The notes under the pieces: model-generated
The model's input: the letters and a program-made list of their open reading frames with translations, nothing else
The model's database searches: none
Told to the model about the DNA's origin: nothing
DNA from: UBA2428 sp002343545
GTDB lineage: Bacteria > Bdellovibrionota > UBA2428
Length of the DNA stretch: 64,000 bases
Direction of reading: 5' to 3'
Assembly (NCBI GenBank): GCA_937952285.1
Contig: CALFZE010000015.1
Coordinates: 1-64,000, forward strand
Translations under genes and position numbers: made by a program
Part shown: positions 26,298-35,178 of the stretch, in pieces
Numbering within the stretch: position 1 is the first letter of the stretch
Layout: every line of letters starts with the position of its first letter

Positions 26298-27260
26298 ATG
26301 TTGAGACTCATTCGCTCCACCACCATCGCTTGCGCGCTCGCGCTCGCCGCCATGCCGGCCGCCCACGCGAACGTTTTCAGTTCCGTCGGCGATATGATCT
26401 TCAGCCAAGCGGACGAAGGCGCCCAGGCTTTCGGCCAGCTGGCTTCGAAGGCCGGCGGCGACATGACCGCGAAGGCTTCTCAACAAGCCTTTTCTCACCT
26501 TTCCCAGGCCCTACGCCTGTCGCTCGACCCGCAAGGCTCGATGAGCCCCAAGCAATTGGTGGAAGAACTCGCCAAGCGTGCGCGCGGCGGCGACGAGTAC
26601 GCCAAGCGCATCAGTTCCTTCCTCGGCAAGTCGGCTTCGGGCTCGGTCAGCGACGCCGAAATCGCCCGCGCGATGCAAGACTCGACCTCGCTCTTCCGCC
26701 AGGGCCGCTCGGCCGGCGAGATCGCGGGCGCCTGCTCCCAGTGCGTCGACCAGTTCTGGCGCCAGCGCGGCGTGACCGTCGTCATGTCGTCGAACAAGTC
26801 CATTAAAGAAATCCTCGCCTCGGCTCCGACCGGCGGCGCGCTGACCTCGCAGGTCAACGACATGGCGACCAAGCTCAAAGCGACGGTCTCGCTCGGTGAC
26901 ACCGAAGCCGATACCCGCGTTTGGGGCCTTCTCAAGACCTGCTCGGGCCAAGGCGTCAGCACCGCCCGCAAGGATCTCTGCAACTCGCTCCTGAACTCGC
27001 TGCGCGTCAAGGGCCAGATCGACCTTTCGGATGACAGCACGCTGCGCTTCGTTTCGCTCTCGATGGAAGACCTCAGCGACGACCAACTCCGCGACCTTCG
27101 CGGCATCATCGCCGAGTCGAACCGCGGCATCGCCGACCCGGCCGCCCGTCGCGCGAAGTTCGAAGGCATCGTGCGCGAGCGCCTGCAAGGCTCGGGTTAC
27201 GAAGGCAAGCAGCTCGACGACATGATCGAGCAGCTCCGCAAGTGCGGTTACTTCCGCTAA
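26298..27260 (+). CDS. Exported protein of unknown function
   Basis: 320 residues. Signal peptide (TTIACALALAAMPAAHA). The mature protein is almost entirely helical, with a Cys pair SQCVDQF preceded by GACSQC and further Cys at LKTCSG, KDLCNS and the C-terminal RKCGYFR. No family recognised. A GGAAGGA ribosome site lies about 12 bp before the ATG. It ends in front of a strong bidirectional terminator, so it is probably a single-gene transcript. Confidence 0.65.
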   Translation: MLRLIRSTTIACALALAAMPAAHANVFSSVGDMIFSQADEGAQAFGQLASKAGGDMTAKASQQAFSHLSQALRLSLDPQGSMSPKQLVEELAKRARGGDEYAKRISSFLGKSASGSVSDAEIARAMQDSTSLFRQGRSAGEIAGACSQCVDQFWRQRGVTVVMSSNKSIKEILASAPTGGALTSQVNDMATKLKATVSLGDTEADTRVWGLLKTCSGQGVSTARKDLCNSLLNSLRVKGQIDLSDDSTLRFVSLSMEDLSDDQLRDLRGIIAESNRGIADPAARRAKFEGIVRERLQGSGYEGKQLDDMIEQLRKCGYFR

Positions 27261-27288
27261 GTCCCGACCGAATCCCTTGACCTAAAAG

Positions 27289-27333
27289 CGAAGGGCTCGC
27301 GAGTCACCCGACTCGCGAGCCCTTCGTGTTTTT
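27289..27333 (+). terminator. Strong intrinsic terminator between convergent genes
   Basis: A 16-bp perfect stem (27289-27304 with 27311-27326; left arm CGAAGGGCTCGCGAGT), loop CACCCG, then T5 at 27329-27333. On the other strand an A-run at 27284-27287 gives a weaker U-tract, so the element may also stop the convergent gene at 27355. Confidence 0.92.
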
Positions 27334-27354
27334 CGGACCGAATTCTTCGGACGG

Positions 27355-28140
27355 TTAGCGCTGGCGATAGACCAAGGCGCCGCCCCGGGGCGCGGTCAGA
27401 TCAAAGGCGAGACGCGCGTCGTAGCTCAGGTCTTCCTTGGGCACGCTCATCGAGTAGGCCAAGCGGACCCGCGCGCCCTTCGCGAGGCGCCCCACCGAGA
27501 CGCCCGAAACGTTCAGGACGAGCGAATCCCGCTTCGCGAGGTAAGCTTCGTTCGTCCCCAGCCGATCGTCCAACTGGACGCGCGCGTGGTTCTCGAGGAA
27601 CGCCAAGACGTTCCCGGAGTCGCCCTTGACCTTGAGTCCGGCCGCGCCTTCGTCCGCGAGGGTGGCGAAGCCCACGTAGCGGGCGTCCCACTTGCCGTTG
27701 TAGATCATCTTCAGCACGCCGGAGCCCGCGTCGTAGTCCACGTCCTGCGAGTAGTGATTGCAGTAGAAGTTGCGCCCGTCGACGCCCGTGAAGACGCAAG
27801 GGTACGTCAGGCTCGGCTCGACGAGCAGGCGCTTCGTCACGCGGTCGATGACGACCGGCGAGAAAAGGTTGATGTTCGCTTCGGCGTACTCCACGAAGGA
27901 CTCGAGGTAAGCCGCGTCCTGCGCTTCGAGCTTGGCCCAGTCGATGTCGGCTTCCTTCCAGCTACCGATCGTCCATCCGGTCACGACCCGGCTCGTCGCG
28001 CTCGCCATCTCTTCGTCGCGCACGACGACCTTCTGGGTTCCTTCCGGCAAGAGCGCGTCGACGACGCGAATGGCTTCGGCGCGTGACGCGAGCGTCGCGA
28101 GCATCGGCAGGGCAAGGACCGCGAATCGGAAAAGCTTCAT
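27355..28140 (-). CDS. Exported protein of unknown function
   Basis: 261 residues with a signal peptide (MKLFRFAVLALPMLATLAS, then RAEA). The mature part looks beta-rich (DEGAAGLKVKGDSG; RDSLVLNVSGVSVG) with a single Cys pair (YPCVFTG; FYCNHY). Composition and size resemble the exported gene at 20677-21366, but no shared motif can be claimed. It stands alone, converging on the terminator at 27289. Confidence 0.6.
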   Translation of the reverse strand: MKLFRFAVLALPMLATLASRAEAIRVVDALLPEGTQKVVVRDEEMASATSRVVTGWTIGSWKEADIDWAKLEAQDAAYLESFVEYAEANINLFSPVVIDRVTKRLLVEPSLTYPCVFTGVDGRNFYCNHYSQDVDYDAGSGVLKMIYNGKWDARYVGFATLADEGAAGLKVKGDSGNVLAFLENHARVQLDDRLGTNEAYLAKRDSLVLNVSGVSVGRLAKGARVRLAYSMSVPKEDLSYDARLAFDLTAPRGGALVYRQR

Positions 28141-28291
28141 GATTGAGACTCCTCAAGGGGTTGAAGGACTCCCTTCGGATTAGTCCCGCTCCGAATGCGG
28201 CACAACGACCCCTCCCCGCCGAAAAGCGGAGGGCCCCACGCGTATTCAAAAACTTAACGCCACTCGCGTGGCACCCGAAGGCCCGATGCGC

Positions 28292-29782
28292 TTAGTGAAT
28301 GAGCGTCGTCGGCTTGTCGAGGATCGACTCGGGCACGCCGTTCTCGAGGAGCCACGGCAGGACCTTGCGCTCCTCGTCGCGCAGACAATAGACGTGGGTC
28401 ATCTCGGTCGAACGCACGAAGTCGCTGCGGAACAGCGTGGAGAGTTGCTCGAAAGGCATGAGCCGACGACGATCCTCGATCATGACCGGAAAGGTCCCGC
28501 GCGCGCCCTTCGTCAGGTAAGAGACGCAGTGGCGCCACCAAAGTTTGGGCACGTCGCCGCCCTCCTTGCCCTTCCCCTTGCCCGTGCCCTTGGGCGCCTT
28601 CGTCTTGAGCGTGGGGAACCAGGCCGTCGTGCCCTCGGAGTGCTCGAAGGGACGGATGAACTTGTCGAAGGCCTTGCGGTCCTCGGGGCGGATCGTGAAG
28701 AGGTGCTTGAGCGGGCCGCGGTCGCGGATGTGCGCCCCCCAGCGCGAGGCGCGGTTCTCGAGGATCTTGCGCAGCAACCAGTCGTCGGACCACGTGACGT
28801 ACTCTTCGAGGTCCGGCGCGATCTGGAAATCCGGGAGCTCGGCGAGCGCGTTCTCGAGCACGACGTCAAAGCCCACCACGGTCTTGTGCGAGTAGAGCTG
28901 CAGAAACATGTGGTAGCGCGCCATGAGAAAATCCTCGAGCGCGTGCAGCGCCTTGCGACGGAGCGCGATCGTGAGCGTCGTGGGCTTCTCGGGGTCGGGG
29001 CGCCACACGACGTTCTGCACGAGCATGTCCTTGTCGTACTGGCCGTAGGGTACGCCCGTGTAGAGCGAGTCGCGCAGCAGGTAGTCCATGCGGTCGCAGT
29101 CGAGCTCGCCGCTCACGAGACCTTTGAGCGCGGCCTTGAGCGACCAGCGCCCGCTCGGCCCCACGCGGTCCATCTCGCGGAACTCGGGCGTGGGATTCAC
29201 CCACTCCGTCATGAGCGCGGCGATATCTTGGGCGTAGAGCCCGCCGATGCGTCCGTCCGAGTCGGCCATCTTCGCGAGCAGCGCGACCGAGAACTCCTCG
29301 TGCACGGCGGGGCGATCGAGCCAGACGTCTTTGAGCACTTGGCTTTTGCCGTCGAGCCAGTGGTTCGGGATGTCGCCGTCTTCGAGAAGTTTGCGGCGGA
29401 GCGGATGGATGGGACGTCCGCGGTTCGTGACGCCCTCGAGCGAATGCGAGAAGGGCCCGTGACCGACGTCGTGCAGGAGCGCGGTGAAGCGCAGCAATCG
29501 ACGGAAGTAATCCCGCTGCGACGGCTGCAGGGCGCGCTGACCGTAGGTCGACACGAAGTCTTCCGTCACGTGATCGTAGATCTGCCCGGCCATGTGCATG
29601 ACGCCGATCGAATGACTGAAGCGCGTGTGCGTCGCGCCCGGAAACACGAAGTCCAGGAAAGCCGTCTGCTTGATGCGGCGAAGCCGTTGAAACAAGGGAT
29701 GATCGATGATCCGCCGCTCGTCGCCGGAAAGCGCAATGGTGTGGTGAACGGGGTCCCGGACGAGATGTTGCATCTCTTTCAA
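28292..29782 (-). CDS. HD-domain phosphohydrolase of the SAMHD1/dGTPase-like group
   Basis: 496 residues. Metal-binding HD signature: His57 (TRFSHSIGVM), His104-Asp105 (LLHDVGHGPFSHSLE), and a distal Asp in LDCDRMDYLLRDS. The opening VRDPVHHTIALSGDERRIID matches the YwfO/SAMHD1-type N-terminus (D-P-...-I). Such enzymes hydrolyse dNTPs or phosphorylated nucleotides. An insert of about 12 residues (GTGKGKGKEGGDV) is Gly/Lys-rich and probably a surface loop. Divergent from the MerR gene, across an AT-rich 101-bp region. Confidence 0.85.
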   Translation of the reverse strand: MKEMQHLVRDPVHHTIALSGDERRIIDHPLFQRLRRIKQTAFLDFVFPGATHTRFSHSIGVMHMAGQIYDHVTEDFVSTYGQRALQPSQRDYFRRLLRFTALLHDVGHGPFSHSLEGVTNRGRPIHPLRRKLLEDGDIPNHWLDGKSQVLKDVWLDRPAVHEEFSVALLAKMADSDGRIGGLYAQDIAALMTEWVNPTPEFREMDRVGPSGRWSLKAALKGLVSGELDCDRMDYLLRDSLYTGVPYGQYDKDMLVQNVVWRPDPEKPTTLTIALRRKALHALEDFLMARYHMFLQLYSHKTVVGFDVVLENALAELPDFQIAPDLEEYVTWSDDWLLRKILENRASRWGAHIRDRGPLKHLFTIRPEDRKAFDKFIRPFEHSEGTTAWFPTLKTKAPKGTGKGKGKEGGDVPKLWWRHCVSYLTKGARGTFPVMIEDRRRLMPFEQLSTLFRSDFVRSTEMTHVYCLRDEERKVLPWLLENGVPESILDKPTTLIH

Positions 29783-29840
29783 CTAAAGCACAATCCAACA
29801 TATATTCATATACTTAGACAATTTTATGACCCCCAAAACA

Positions 29841-29864
29841 AACATTGACTTATACGTCAACGTT
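29841..29864. promoter_or_regulatory. 24-bp imperfect dyad upstream of the MerR gene
   Basis: Arms AACATTGAC (29841-29849) and GTCAACGTT (29856-29864) are inverted repeats with one mismatch, spacer TTATAC. The left arm contains TTGACT, a -35-like hexamer. The size and position fit a MerR-family operator; the -10 is not obvious. It could act on the MerR-isc transcript and on the divergent HD gene. Confidence 0.55.
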
Positions 29865-29883
29865 ACCTAGCCTTAGACTTAGT

Positions 29884-30384
29884 ATGGAAGCGACCCAAAC
29901 GACCTACTCGATCGGCGAACTCGCCAAGCGTGCGAATGTTTCGAACCGAACCCTTCGTTATTACGAAGAGTTAGGCCTTATCAATCCCAAGGTAAGGGGC
30001 TCGAATCGTTACCGCTATTACGACGAAAGCCATATTCAGCGCCTCAACACGATCAAGATGCTCCAGGACTCGGGCTTCGCGCTCAAAGAGATTTTGGCGG
30101 CCCTGGCCCCCATCATCGAGCCGGGCAGCCAACTGACCTACACGGGGCAAGAAGTCGGCCACAAGATTTACGCCGCGCTCGAACGCCAGCGCGCGCTCCT
30201 GCTCGAACGGCAAGCCGAGATCGCCAAGACGCTCGACGAACTCAACTCGACGCTCACCGGCCTGGCCGGGTGTTTCGGTTGCAAGCAATCCAAGACTCTG
30301 GAACAGTGCGCGAGCTGTCCGTCGGGCCCGGTCGAAGTCCGCCGATTGGCCGAGCAAGTTCGTGAAATGAAAGAAAGCGCCTGA
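29884..30384 (+). CDS. MerR-family regulator with four-Cys C-terminal tail
   Basis: 166 residues from the Met at 29884. Residues 1-75 are a MerR winged helix (YSIGELAKRANVSNRTLRYY, then RYYDESHIQRLNTIK). A coiled-coil linker (about 90-122) precedes a cysteine cluster C130, C133, C142, C145 (CX2C-X8-CX2C), which could hold an Fe-S cluster, Zn or another metal. It ends 2 bp before iscS. No iscR is present here, so this protein is a plausible replacement regulator; sensing of Fe-S status is inferred from context and cysteines, not shown. No clear ribosome site precedes the ATG. Confidence 0.85.
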   Translation: MEATQTTYSIGELAKRANVSNRTLRYYEELGLINPKVRGSNRYRYYDESHIQRLNTIKMLQDSGFALKEILAALAPIIEPGSQLTYTGQEVGHKIYAALERQRALLLERQAEIAKTLDELNSTLTGLAGCFGCKQSKTLEQCASCPSGPVEVRRLAEQVREMKESA

Positions 30385-30386
30385 CG

Positions 30387-31604
30387 ATGAATAAGAAGCC
30401 GATTTACCTCGATTACCACGCGACGACCCCGCTGGATCCGCGCGTCCTCGAGAAGATGATCCCCGTGTTCACCGAGAACTTCGGGAACGCGGGTTCGCGC
30501 AACCACGCCTTCGGCTGGGAAGCCGAAAAGGCCGTCGATCACGCGCGCAACCAGGTCGCCGCCCTCATCGGCGCCTCCGAGAAGGAAATCATCTTCACGA
30601 GCGGCGCCACGGAGAGCGACAACCTCGCCATCCTCGGCGTCGCCGAGATGTACAAGGAAAAAGGCCGCCACATCATCACCTGCGTGTCGGAGCACAAGGC
30701 CGTCCTCGACCCGTGCAAGCACCTCGAGTCGCTCGGCTACAACGTGACCTGGCTCGGCGTCGACAAGCAGGGGCTCATCAACCTCGAAGAGCTCAAGGCG
30801 GCGATCACCGACCAGACGATCCTCGTCTCGATCATGCACGCGAACAACGAAGTCGGCACGATCAATCCCGTCGCCGAGATCGGCCGCATCTGCAAGGAAC
30901 GCGGCGTGCTCTTCCACACGGACGCCGTGCAATCGGTCGGCCGCATCCCGGTCGACGTCGAGAAAATGGGCATCGATCTGCTCTCGATGTCGGCGCACAA
31001 GATCTACGGCCCCAAGGGCATCGGCGCCCTCTACGTGCGTCGCCGCAACCCGCGCGTCCGTCTCTCCCCGCTCGTTTACGGCGGCGGCCAGGAACGCGGC
31101 ATGCGCTCGGGCACGCTCAACGTGCCGGGCATCGTGGGCTTCGGCGAAGCTTGCGAGCTCGCGCAGAAAGAAATGGCTTCCGAGGCCGAGCGCCTCAAAG
31201 GCCTTCGCGACAAGCTTTGGAAGCTCTTGTCGGCGGAGCTCGACGAAATTTACTTGAACGGTCACCCAACCGAGGGTCTGCCCGGCAACCTTAACGTGAG
31301 TTTCGCTTACGTCGAAGGCGAAGCCCTTATGATGGGCATCAAGAACCTTGCCGTGTCGTCGGGTTCGGCCTGCACGAGCGCGAGCCTCGAACCCAGCCAC
31401 GTGCTGCGCGCGATGGACGTTCGCGAAGACCTGGCCCATACTTCGATTCGATTCGGCCTCGGCCGTTTCACGACCGAGGAAGACGTCCTTGAAGCCGCAC
31501 GGTCGACGATCCGCGAGGTCAAGCGCCTCCGCGATATGTCGCCCCTCTACGAGATGTTCAAGGAAGGCATCGACATGAATTCCGTCCAGTGGACGGGGCA
31601 CTGA
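30387..31604 (+). CDS. iscS: Cysteine desulfurase IscS
   Basis: PLP enzyme that removes sulfur from cysteine and passes it to IscU. 405 residues, the normal length. Schiff-base Lys205 in SAHKIYGPKG; catalytic loop Cys329 in SSGSACTSASLEPSHVL, matching the IscS rather than the SufS/NifS-II class; N-terminus IYLDYHATTPLDP. It is 2 bp after the MerR gene and 11 bp before iscU. Confidence 0.96.
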   Translation: MNKKPIYLDYHATTPLDPRVLEKMIPVFTENFGNAGSRNHAFGWEAEKAVDHARNQVAALIGASEKEIIFTSGATESDNLAILGVAEMYKEKGRHIITCVSEHKAVLDPCKHLESLGYNVTWLGVDKQGLINLEELKAAITDQTILVSIMHANNEVGTINPVAEIGRICKERGVLFHTDAVQSVGRIPVDVEKMGIDLLSMSAHKIYGPKGIGALYVRRRNPRVRLSPLVYGGGQERGMRSGTLNVPGIVGFGEACELAQKEMASEAERLKGLRDKLWKLLSAELDEIYLNGHPTEGLPGNLNVSFAYVEGEALMMGIKNLAVSSGSACTSASLEPSHVLRAMDVREDLAHTSIRFGLGRFTTEEDVLEAARSTIREVKRLRDMSPLYEMFKEGIDMNSVQWTGH

Positions 31605-31615
31605 AGGAGACTGAC

Positions 31616-32005
31616 ATGGCATACACCGACAAGGTCATCGACCATTACGAGAACCCCCGTAACGTGGGCTCGCTCCCGAAGGCCGACCCGAACGTGGGCA
31701 CCGGCGTCGTGGGCGCTCCCGAGTGCGGCGACGTCATGAAGCTGCAGATCCGCGTGAACGACTCGGGCGTCATCGAAGACGCCAAGTTCAAGACCTTCGG
31801 CTGCGGCTCGGCCATCGCCTCTTCGTCGCTCGCGACGGAATGGCTCAAGGGCAAGACCGTCGACCAAGCGCTCGAGATCAAGAACACGCAGATCGTCGAG
31901 GAGCTCTCGCTCCCGCCCGTGAAGATCCACTGCTCGGTCTTGGCGGAAGATGCCATCAAGGCCGCCATCACGGACTACAAGAACAAGATCGCCGAGAAGG
32001 CCTAA
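31616..32005 (+). CDS. iscU: Fe-S cluster scaffold IscU
   Basis: 129 residues. Cluster ligands Cys37 (with Asp39, ECGD), Cys63 (FGCGSAIASSS) and Cys106 (KIHCSVLAEDAI), numbered as in E. coli IscU. LPPVKIHC is the HscA-recognition site (LPPVK), which matches the presence of hscB/hscA downstream. Start ATG at 31616. Confidence 0.97.
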   Translation: MAYTDKVIDHYENPRNVGSLPKADPNVGTGVVGAPECGDVMKLQIRVNDSGVIEDAKFKTFGCGSAIASSSLATEWLKGKTVDQALEIKNTQIVEELSLPPVKIHCSVLAEDAIKAAITDYKNKIAEKA

Positions 32006-32034
32006 AGCCTCCGCGCTTACGAGGAGACAAAGAC

Positions 32035-32433
32035 ATGAGCGAAGCCCCGCAAAGCCAAGCCCCGAACGCCCCCGTGGCGCCGATGCCGACGGCCGCCGTG
32101 GCTTCGGCTCCCGTTAGCCTCACCGAGAAAGCCGCCGCGCAAGTCAAGCTCATCCAGGAGCGCGAAAACCGCCTGGGCACGCTCCTGCGCGTGTCCGTCG
32201 TGGGCGGCGGCTGCTCGGGCCTTTCGTACAAACTGAGCTTCGAAGACGCCCCCAAAGAGAAGGATAAGACCTTCGATAACTACGGCGTCACGATGCTCGT
32301 CGATCCGAAGAGCCTGCTCTTCCTCAAGGGCATCGAAGTCGACTTCACGGACGGCCTCAGCGGCCAAGGCTTCGTCTTCCAAAACCCGAACGCCAAATCC
32401 ACCTGCGGCTGCGGCACCAGTTTTTCGGCGTAA
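32035..32433 (+). CDS. iscA: A-type Fe-S carrier IscA
   Basis: 132 residues from the Met at 32035 (GAGGAG-like site upstream). Residues 1-27 are an Ala/Pro-rich extension; the core begins at SLTEKAAAQVKLI. Ligands Cys60 (GGGCSGLSY) and Cys124/Cys126 (STCGCGTSF). Carries Fe-S clusters to apoproteins. The extension is longer than in most A-type proteins and may be a low-complexity addition. Confidence 0.95.
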   Translation: MSEAPQSQAPNAPVAPMPTAAVASAPVSLTEKAAAQVKLIQERENRLGTLLRVSVVGGGCSGLSYKLSFEDAPKEKDKTFDNYGVTMLVDPKSLLFLKGIEVDFTDGLSGQGFVFQNPNAKSTCGCGTSFSA

Positions 32434-32469
32434 AGGCGTCAGGCACCTTTTCGTGTCGCACTCGCGTCA
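32433..32469 (+). repeat. Left arm of a 37-bp inverted repeat enclosing hscB (REP-like)
   Basis: Begins at the last base of iscA. The core AAGGCGTCAGGCACCTT is itself close to palindromic, and the 37 bp matches the reverse complement of 33068-33104 with 2 mismatches. It falls within the 45-bp gap before hscB. Confidence 0.85.
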
Positions 32470-32478
32470 TTTCGGAAG

Positions 32479-33054
32479 ATGAGACCGTTCTCGAGCCTCG
32501 GCCTGAAGCCCTTCCTTTGGGCCGACGAGGCCGCGCAGAAACAAATCCAGGCGCGTTTCTACGAGCTAAGTCGCAAACTGCACCCCGACCGCACGTCCCA
32601 TCTGCCCGACGAAGAACGCGAAGCGAGCGAGGCCCAAGCCGCCGCGCTCAACGCCGACTACGCCAAGCTCCGCGACGTCTGGCGCCTCATGGAGAGCGTA
32701 CTCGCCACGGCCAAGCCGGACGCCGGTGCGCCCCGTAAATCCGGCCCGCCGCCGAGCCTCGCCATGGAATACTTCGAGTTGCAGGAGCGTCTTGAAGACG
32801 AAGGCCCAAGCGACGAGCTTCGCGTGGCCGCAGACGAGCTACGTGCCGAGGTCGAAGCCGAGGTGCGCGCGGCCGAAGCCGAAACCCTCGAAGTCGCTCG
32901 CCGCTTTCCCTTCGCGGGCTTTGCCTCACAAGGAGCGGATGCGCCGGTGCCCTGGACCTCCGCCGATCTCGCGAGCCTTGCCGAACGCCTCGATCGCGTG
33001 CGATTTGGCCGCAGCTTCTTGCGCGATTTCGATGCGAAGTTCGCGCGCGCCTAA
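32479..33054 (+). CDS. hscB: Fe-S co-chaperone HscB (J-domain protein)
   Basis: 191 residues. J domain at the N-terminus with HPD at 35-37 (SRKLHPDRTSHL) and a C-terminal helical IscU-binding region (FELQERLEDEGPSDEL). Stimulates HscA ATPase and delivers IscU. It is slightly longer than usual and Ala-rich near the end. The gene is enclosed by the inverted repeat 32433-32469 / 33068-33104, and ends 109 bp before hscA. Confidence 0.9.
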   Translation: MRPFSSLGLKPFLWADEAAQKQIQARFYELSRKLHPDRTSHLPDEEREASEAQAAALNADYAKLRDVWRLMESVLATAKPDAGAPRKSGPPPSLAMEYFELQERLEDEGPSDELRVAADELRAEVEAEVRAAEAETLEVARRFPFAGFASQGADAPVPWTSADLASLAERLDRVRFGRSFLRDFDAKFARA

Positions 33055-33067
33055 GCTCCTCCGCCTT

Positions 33068-33104
33068 TGACGCGACTGCGACACAAAAAGGTGCCTGACG
33101 CCTT
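33068..33104 (-). repeat. Right arm of the 37-bp inverted repeat enclosing hscB
   Basis: Inverted copy of 32433-32469, 2 mismatches in 37 bp (core AAGGTGCCTGACGCCTT). It lies between hscB and hscA, so the two arms could pair in DNA or RNA around the 600-bp hscB unit. Confidence 0.85.
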
Positions 33105-33163
33105 CCGAGACTTGCCCCAAGAATAGGGTGATTTTCGGGGGCGGGCGGTTTAAGCCTTGGGGC

Positions 33164-35071
33164 GTGCCAATCCAAATCGATCTCGGTAGCAGTTCTCCCC
33201 GCAAAGCCCCCGAGGCCAAGGGCCTCATCGTCGGCATCGACCTGGGCACGACGAACAGTCTCGTGGCCTACGCGCGCGACGGCCGCCCCGAGGTCCTGAA
33301 GGGCGAGAACGGCGAGACGCTGCTTCCCTCGGTCCTCGAGATCGACGCGAGCGGCAAGGCGCGCCAGATCGGCCAGGGCGCCAAGGCGCTGCGCGGCTCG
33401 CGCCCCGAAGATGTGCTTTTTTCGGTCAAGCGACTCATGGGCCGCACGCTCAAGGACATCTCCGAAGACGCCCGTCGTCAGATCCCCTACGAACTCGTGG
33501 ACGACGTCGCCTCGCACCAGGTGAAGGTAAAAGTCGGCGATCGCTTGCTCTCCCCCATCGAGATCTCGGCGCAGATCCTGCGTGCCCTCAAGGAGCGCGC
33601 CGAGAAGGCCCTGGGCCAAAAGGTCGATCGCGCCGTCATCACCGTGCCCGCCTACTTCGACGACGCCCAGCGGACCGCGACGAAGGCCGCCGGCCGCATC
33701 GCGGGCCTCGAAGTCCTGCGCGTGTTCAACGAACCCACGGCCGCGGCCCTCGGCTACGGCTGGTCCTTCGAGAAGCCCGGCACGATCGCGGTCTTCGACT
33801 TGGGCGGCGGCACCTTCGACGTTTCGATCCTGCGCCTCGAGGCCGCCGTGCTCGAAGTTCTCGCGACGAGCGGCGATACCCAACTCGGCGGCGACGACTT
33901 TGACGCCGCCCTGGCTGAGGCGGCGTGGAACGCTTTCCACGCGAGCGGTCTCGACCTCGATACTCTCGACGCCGCCCAGCAACGCCATCTTCGAGCCGAG
34001 ATCCTGGCCGCCGCCGAAGAAGCCAAGATCCGCTTGGGCGACGTGACCACGACCGAGATCCGGCTTGGGCCGGCATGGTTCGCCGGGGGCGCCTCAGCCG
34101 ACAAAGCCTCTTTCACGATCACGCGCGAAGCGGCGGAGAAACTCTGGGCCCCGCTCGTGGATCGCGCCATCGAGCGCTGCCGCTCGGCCCTCGCCGACGC
34201 CAAACTCGCGCCCGCCGACCTCGACGACGTCGTGCTCGTGGGCGGCAGCACCCGTCTCGCCTACGTCCAACGCCGCGTCGAGGATTTCTTCGGCCGCAAA
34301 CCCAACCGCACGCTCCACCCCGACGAAGCCGTCGCGCTCGGCGCCGCCGTGCAGGCCGACACGCTGGCGGGCAACGACTCCAACCGCCTTCTGCTCGATG
34401 TCATTCCGCTTTCGCTCGGCATCGAGACGGTGGGCGGTGCCGTGGCCAAGCTCATCCCGCGCAACTCGACGATCCCGACCGAAGCGCGCGACGTCTACAC
34501 GAACCACGCCGAGAAGCAGACGGCCTTCGACATCCACGTCGTGCAGGGCGAGCGCGAGCTCGTCAAAGACAACCGCTCGCTCGCCCGCTTCAAGCTGCGC
34601 GGGCTCGAGCCGGCGCCCCCGGGCTTCCACCGCATCGAGGTCACCTTCCGCATCGACGCGAGCGGGATCCTGGGCGTACGCGCGAAGGATCTGCGCTCGG
34701 GCAAGGCGCACGAGATCGAAGTTCGCCCGAGCTTCGGCCTCAATGACGACGAGCTCTTCGCGATGCTCGAATCGGCCGAGGGCCACGCCGAAGCCGACGC
34801 CCGCGCGCGCGAGCTCGTCGACGCCCGCGTCGAAGCCGAGACCGTCATCCGCGCGGCCGAGAAGACCCTCGAGATGTCGGGACACCTCGTCACGGCCCAC
34901 GACCTGGCCGAAATCCGCGCGCGTCTCGTGGACCTGCGGAACGCCGTGCAGGGCGCCTCGCCCGAGGCCATCCACAAAGCCCTCTCCGAACTCGACGCGG
35001 TCACGCGCGAACTCGCCGAGCTTCAGGTGAACAACGCCCTCGGCCAGGCCATGAAGGGCCAAAAGGCCTAG
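33164..35071 (+). CDS. hscA: Fe-S chaperone HscA (Hsp70 family)
   Basis: 635 residues from the GTG at 33164, whose N-terminus (PIQIDLGSSSP, then KGLIVGIDLGTTNSLVA) lines up with HscA. A GTG at 33128 would add 12 residues; neither has a strong ribosome site. ATPase domain (about 22-370) with DLGTTNS, AVFDLGGGTFDVS and VGGSTR, then substrate-binding domain (about 380-500; IPRNSTIPTEA) and helical lid. With HscB it remodels the IscU cluster for transfer. The last gene of the isc-hsc unit. No fdx gene follows, unlike E. coli. Confidence 0.92.
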   Translation: MPIQIDLGSSSPRKAPEAKGLIVGIDLGTTNSLVAYARDGRPEVLKGENGETLLPSVLEIDASGKARQIGQGAKALRGSRPEDVLFSVKRLMGRTLKDISEDARRQIPYELVDDVASHQVKVKVGDRLLSPIEISAQILRALKERAEKALGQKVDRAVITVPAYFDDAQRTATKAAGRIAGLEVLRVFNEPTAAALGYGWSFEKPGTIAVFDLGGGTFDVSILRLEAAVLEVLATSGDTQLGGDDFDAALAEAAWNAFHASGLDLDTLDAAQQRHLRAEILAAAEEAKIRLGDVTTTEIRLGPAWFAGGASADKASFTITREAAEKLWAPLVDRAIERCRSALADAKLAPADLDDVVLVGGSTRLAYVQRRVEDFFGRKPNRTLHPDEAVALGAAVQADTLAGNDSNRLLLDVIPLSLGIETVGGAVAKLIPRNSTIPTEARDVYTNHAEKQTAFDIHVVQGERELVKDNRSLARFKLRGLEPAPPGFHRIEVTFRIDASGILGVRAKDLRSGKAHEIEVRPSFGLNDDELFAMLESAEGHAEADARARELVDARVEAETVIRAAEKTLEMSGHLVTAHDLAEIRARLVDLRNAVQGASPEAIHKALSELDAVTRELAELQVNNALGQAMKGQKA

Positions 35072-35112
35072 GGTTTAGACCCGCTCCGAAGGCTGTCGAC
35101 GTTCTAGACGGC

Positions 35113-35136
35113 GGCGCGCGAAACGCGTCGCGCGCC
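35113..35136. terminator. GC-rich hairpin downstream of hscA
   Basis: Perfect 8-bp stem GGCGCGCG / CGCGCGCC with an 8-nt loop, without a T-run after it. It may end or stabilise the isc-hsc message; not a classic intrinsic terminator. Confidence 0.4.
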
Positions 35137-35178
35137 CCGTTCCGGCCTACCCACGTCCCGCCCGAAATCCTCTCGCCG

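Noticed and set aside
29811..29883. Sigma-70 promoter pair for the MerR gene
   Set aside because: TTGACT in the dyad has no well-placed -10; TAGCCT (17 bp) and TAGACT (23 bp) are poor, so only the dyad is reported.
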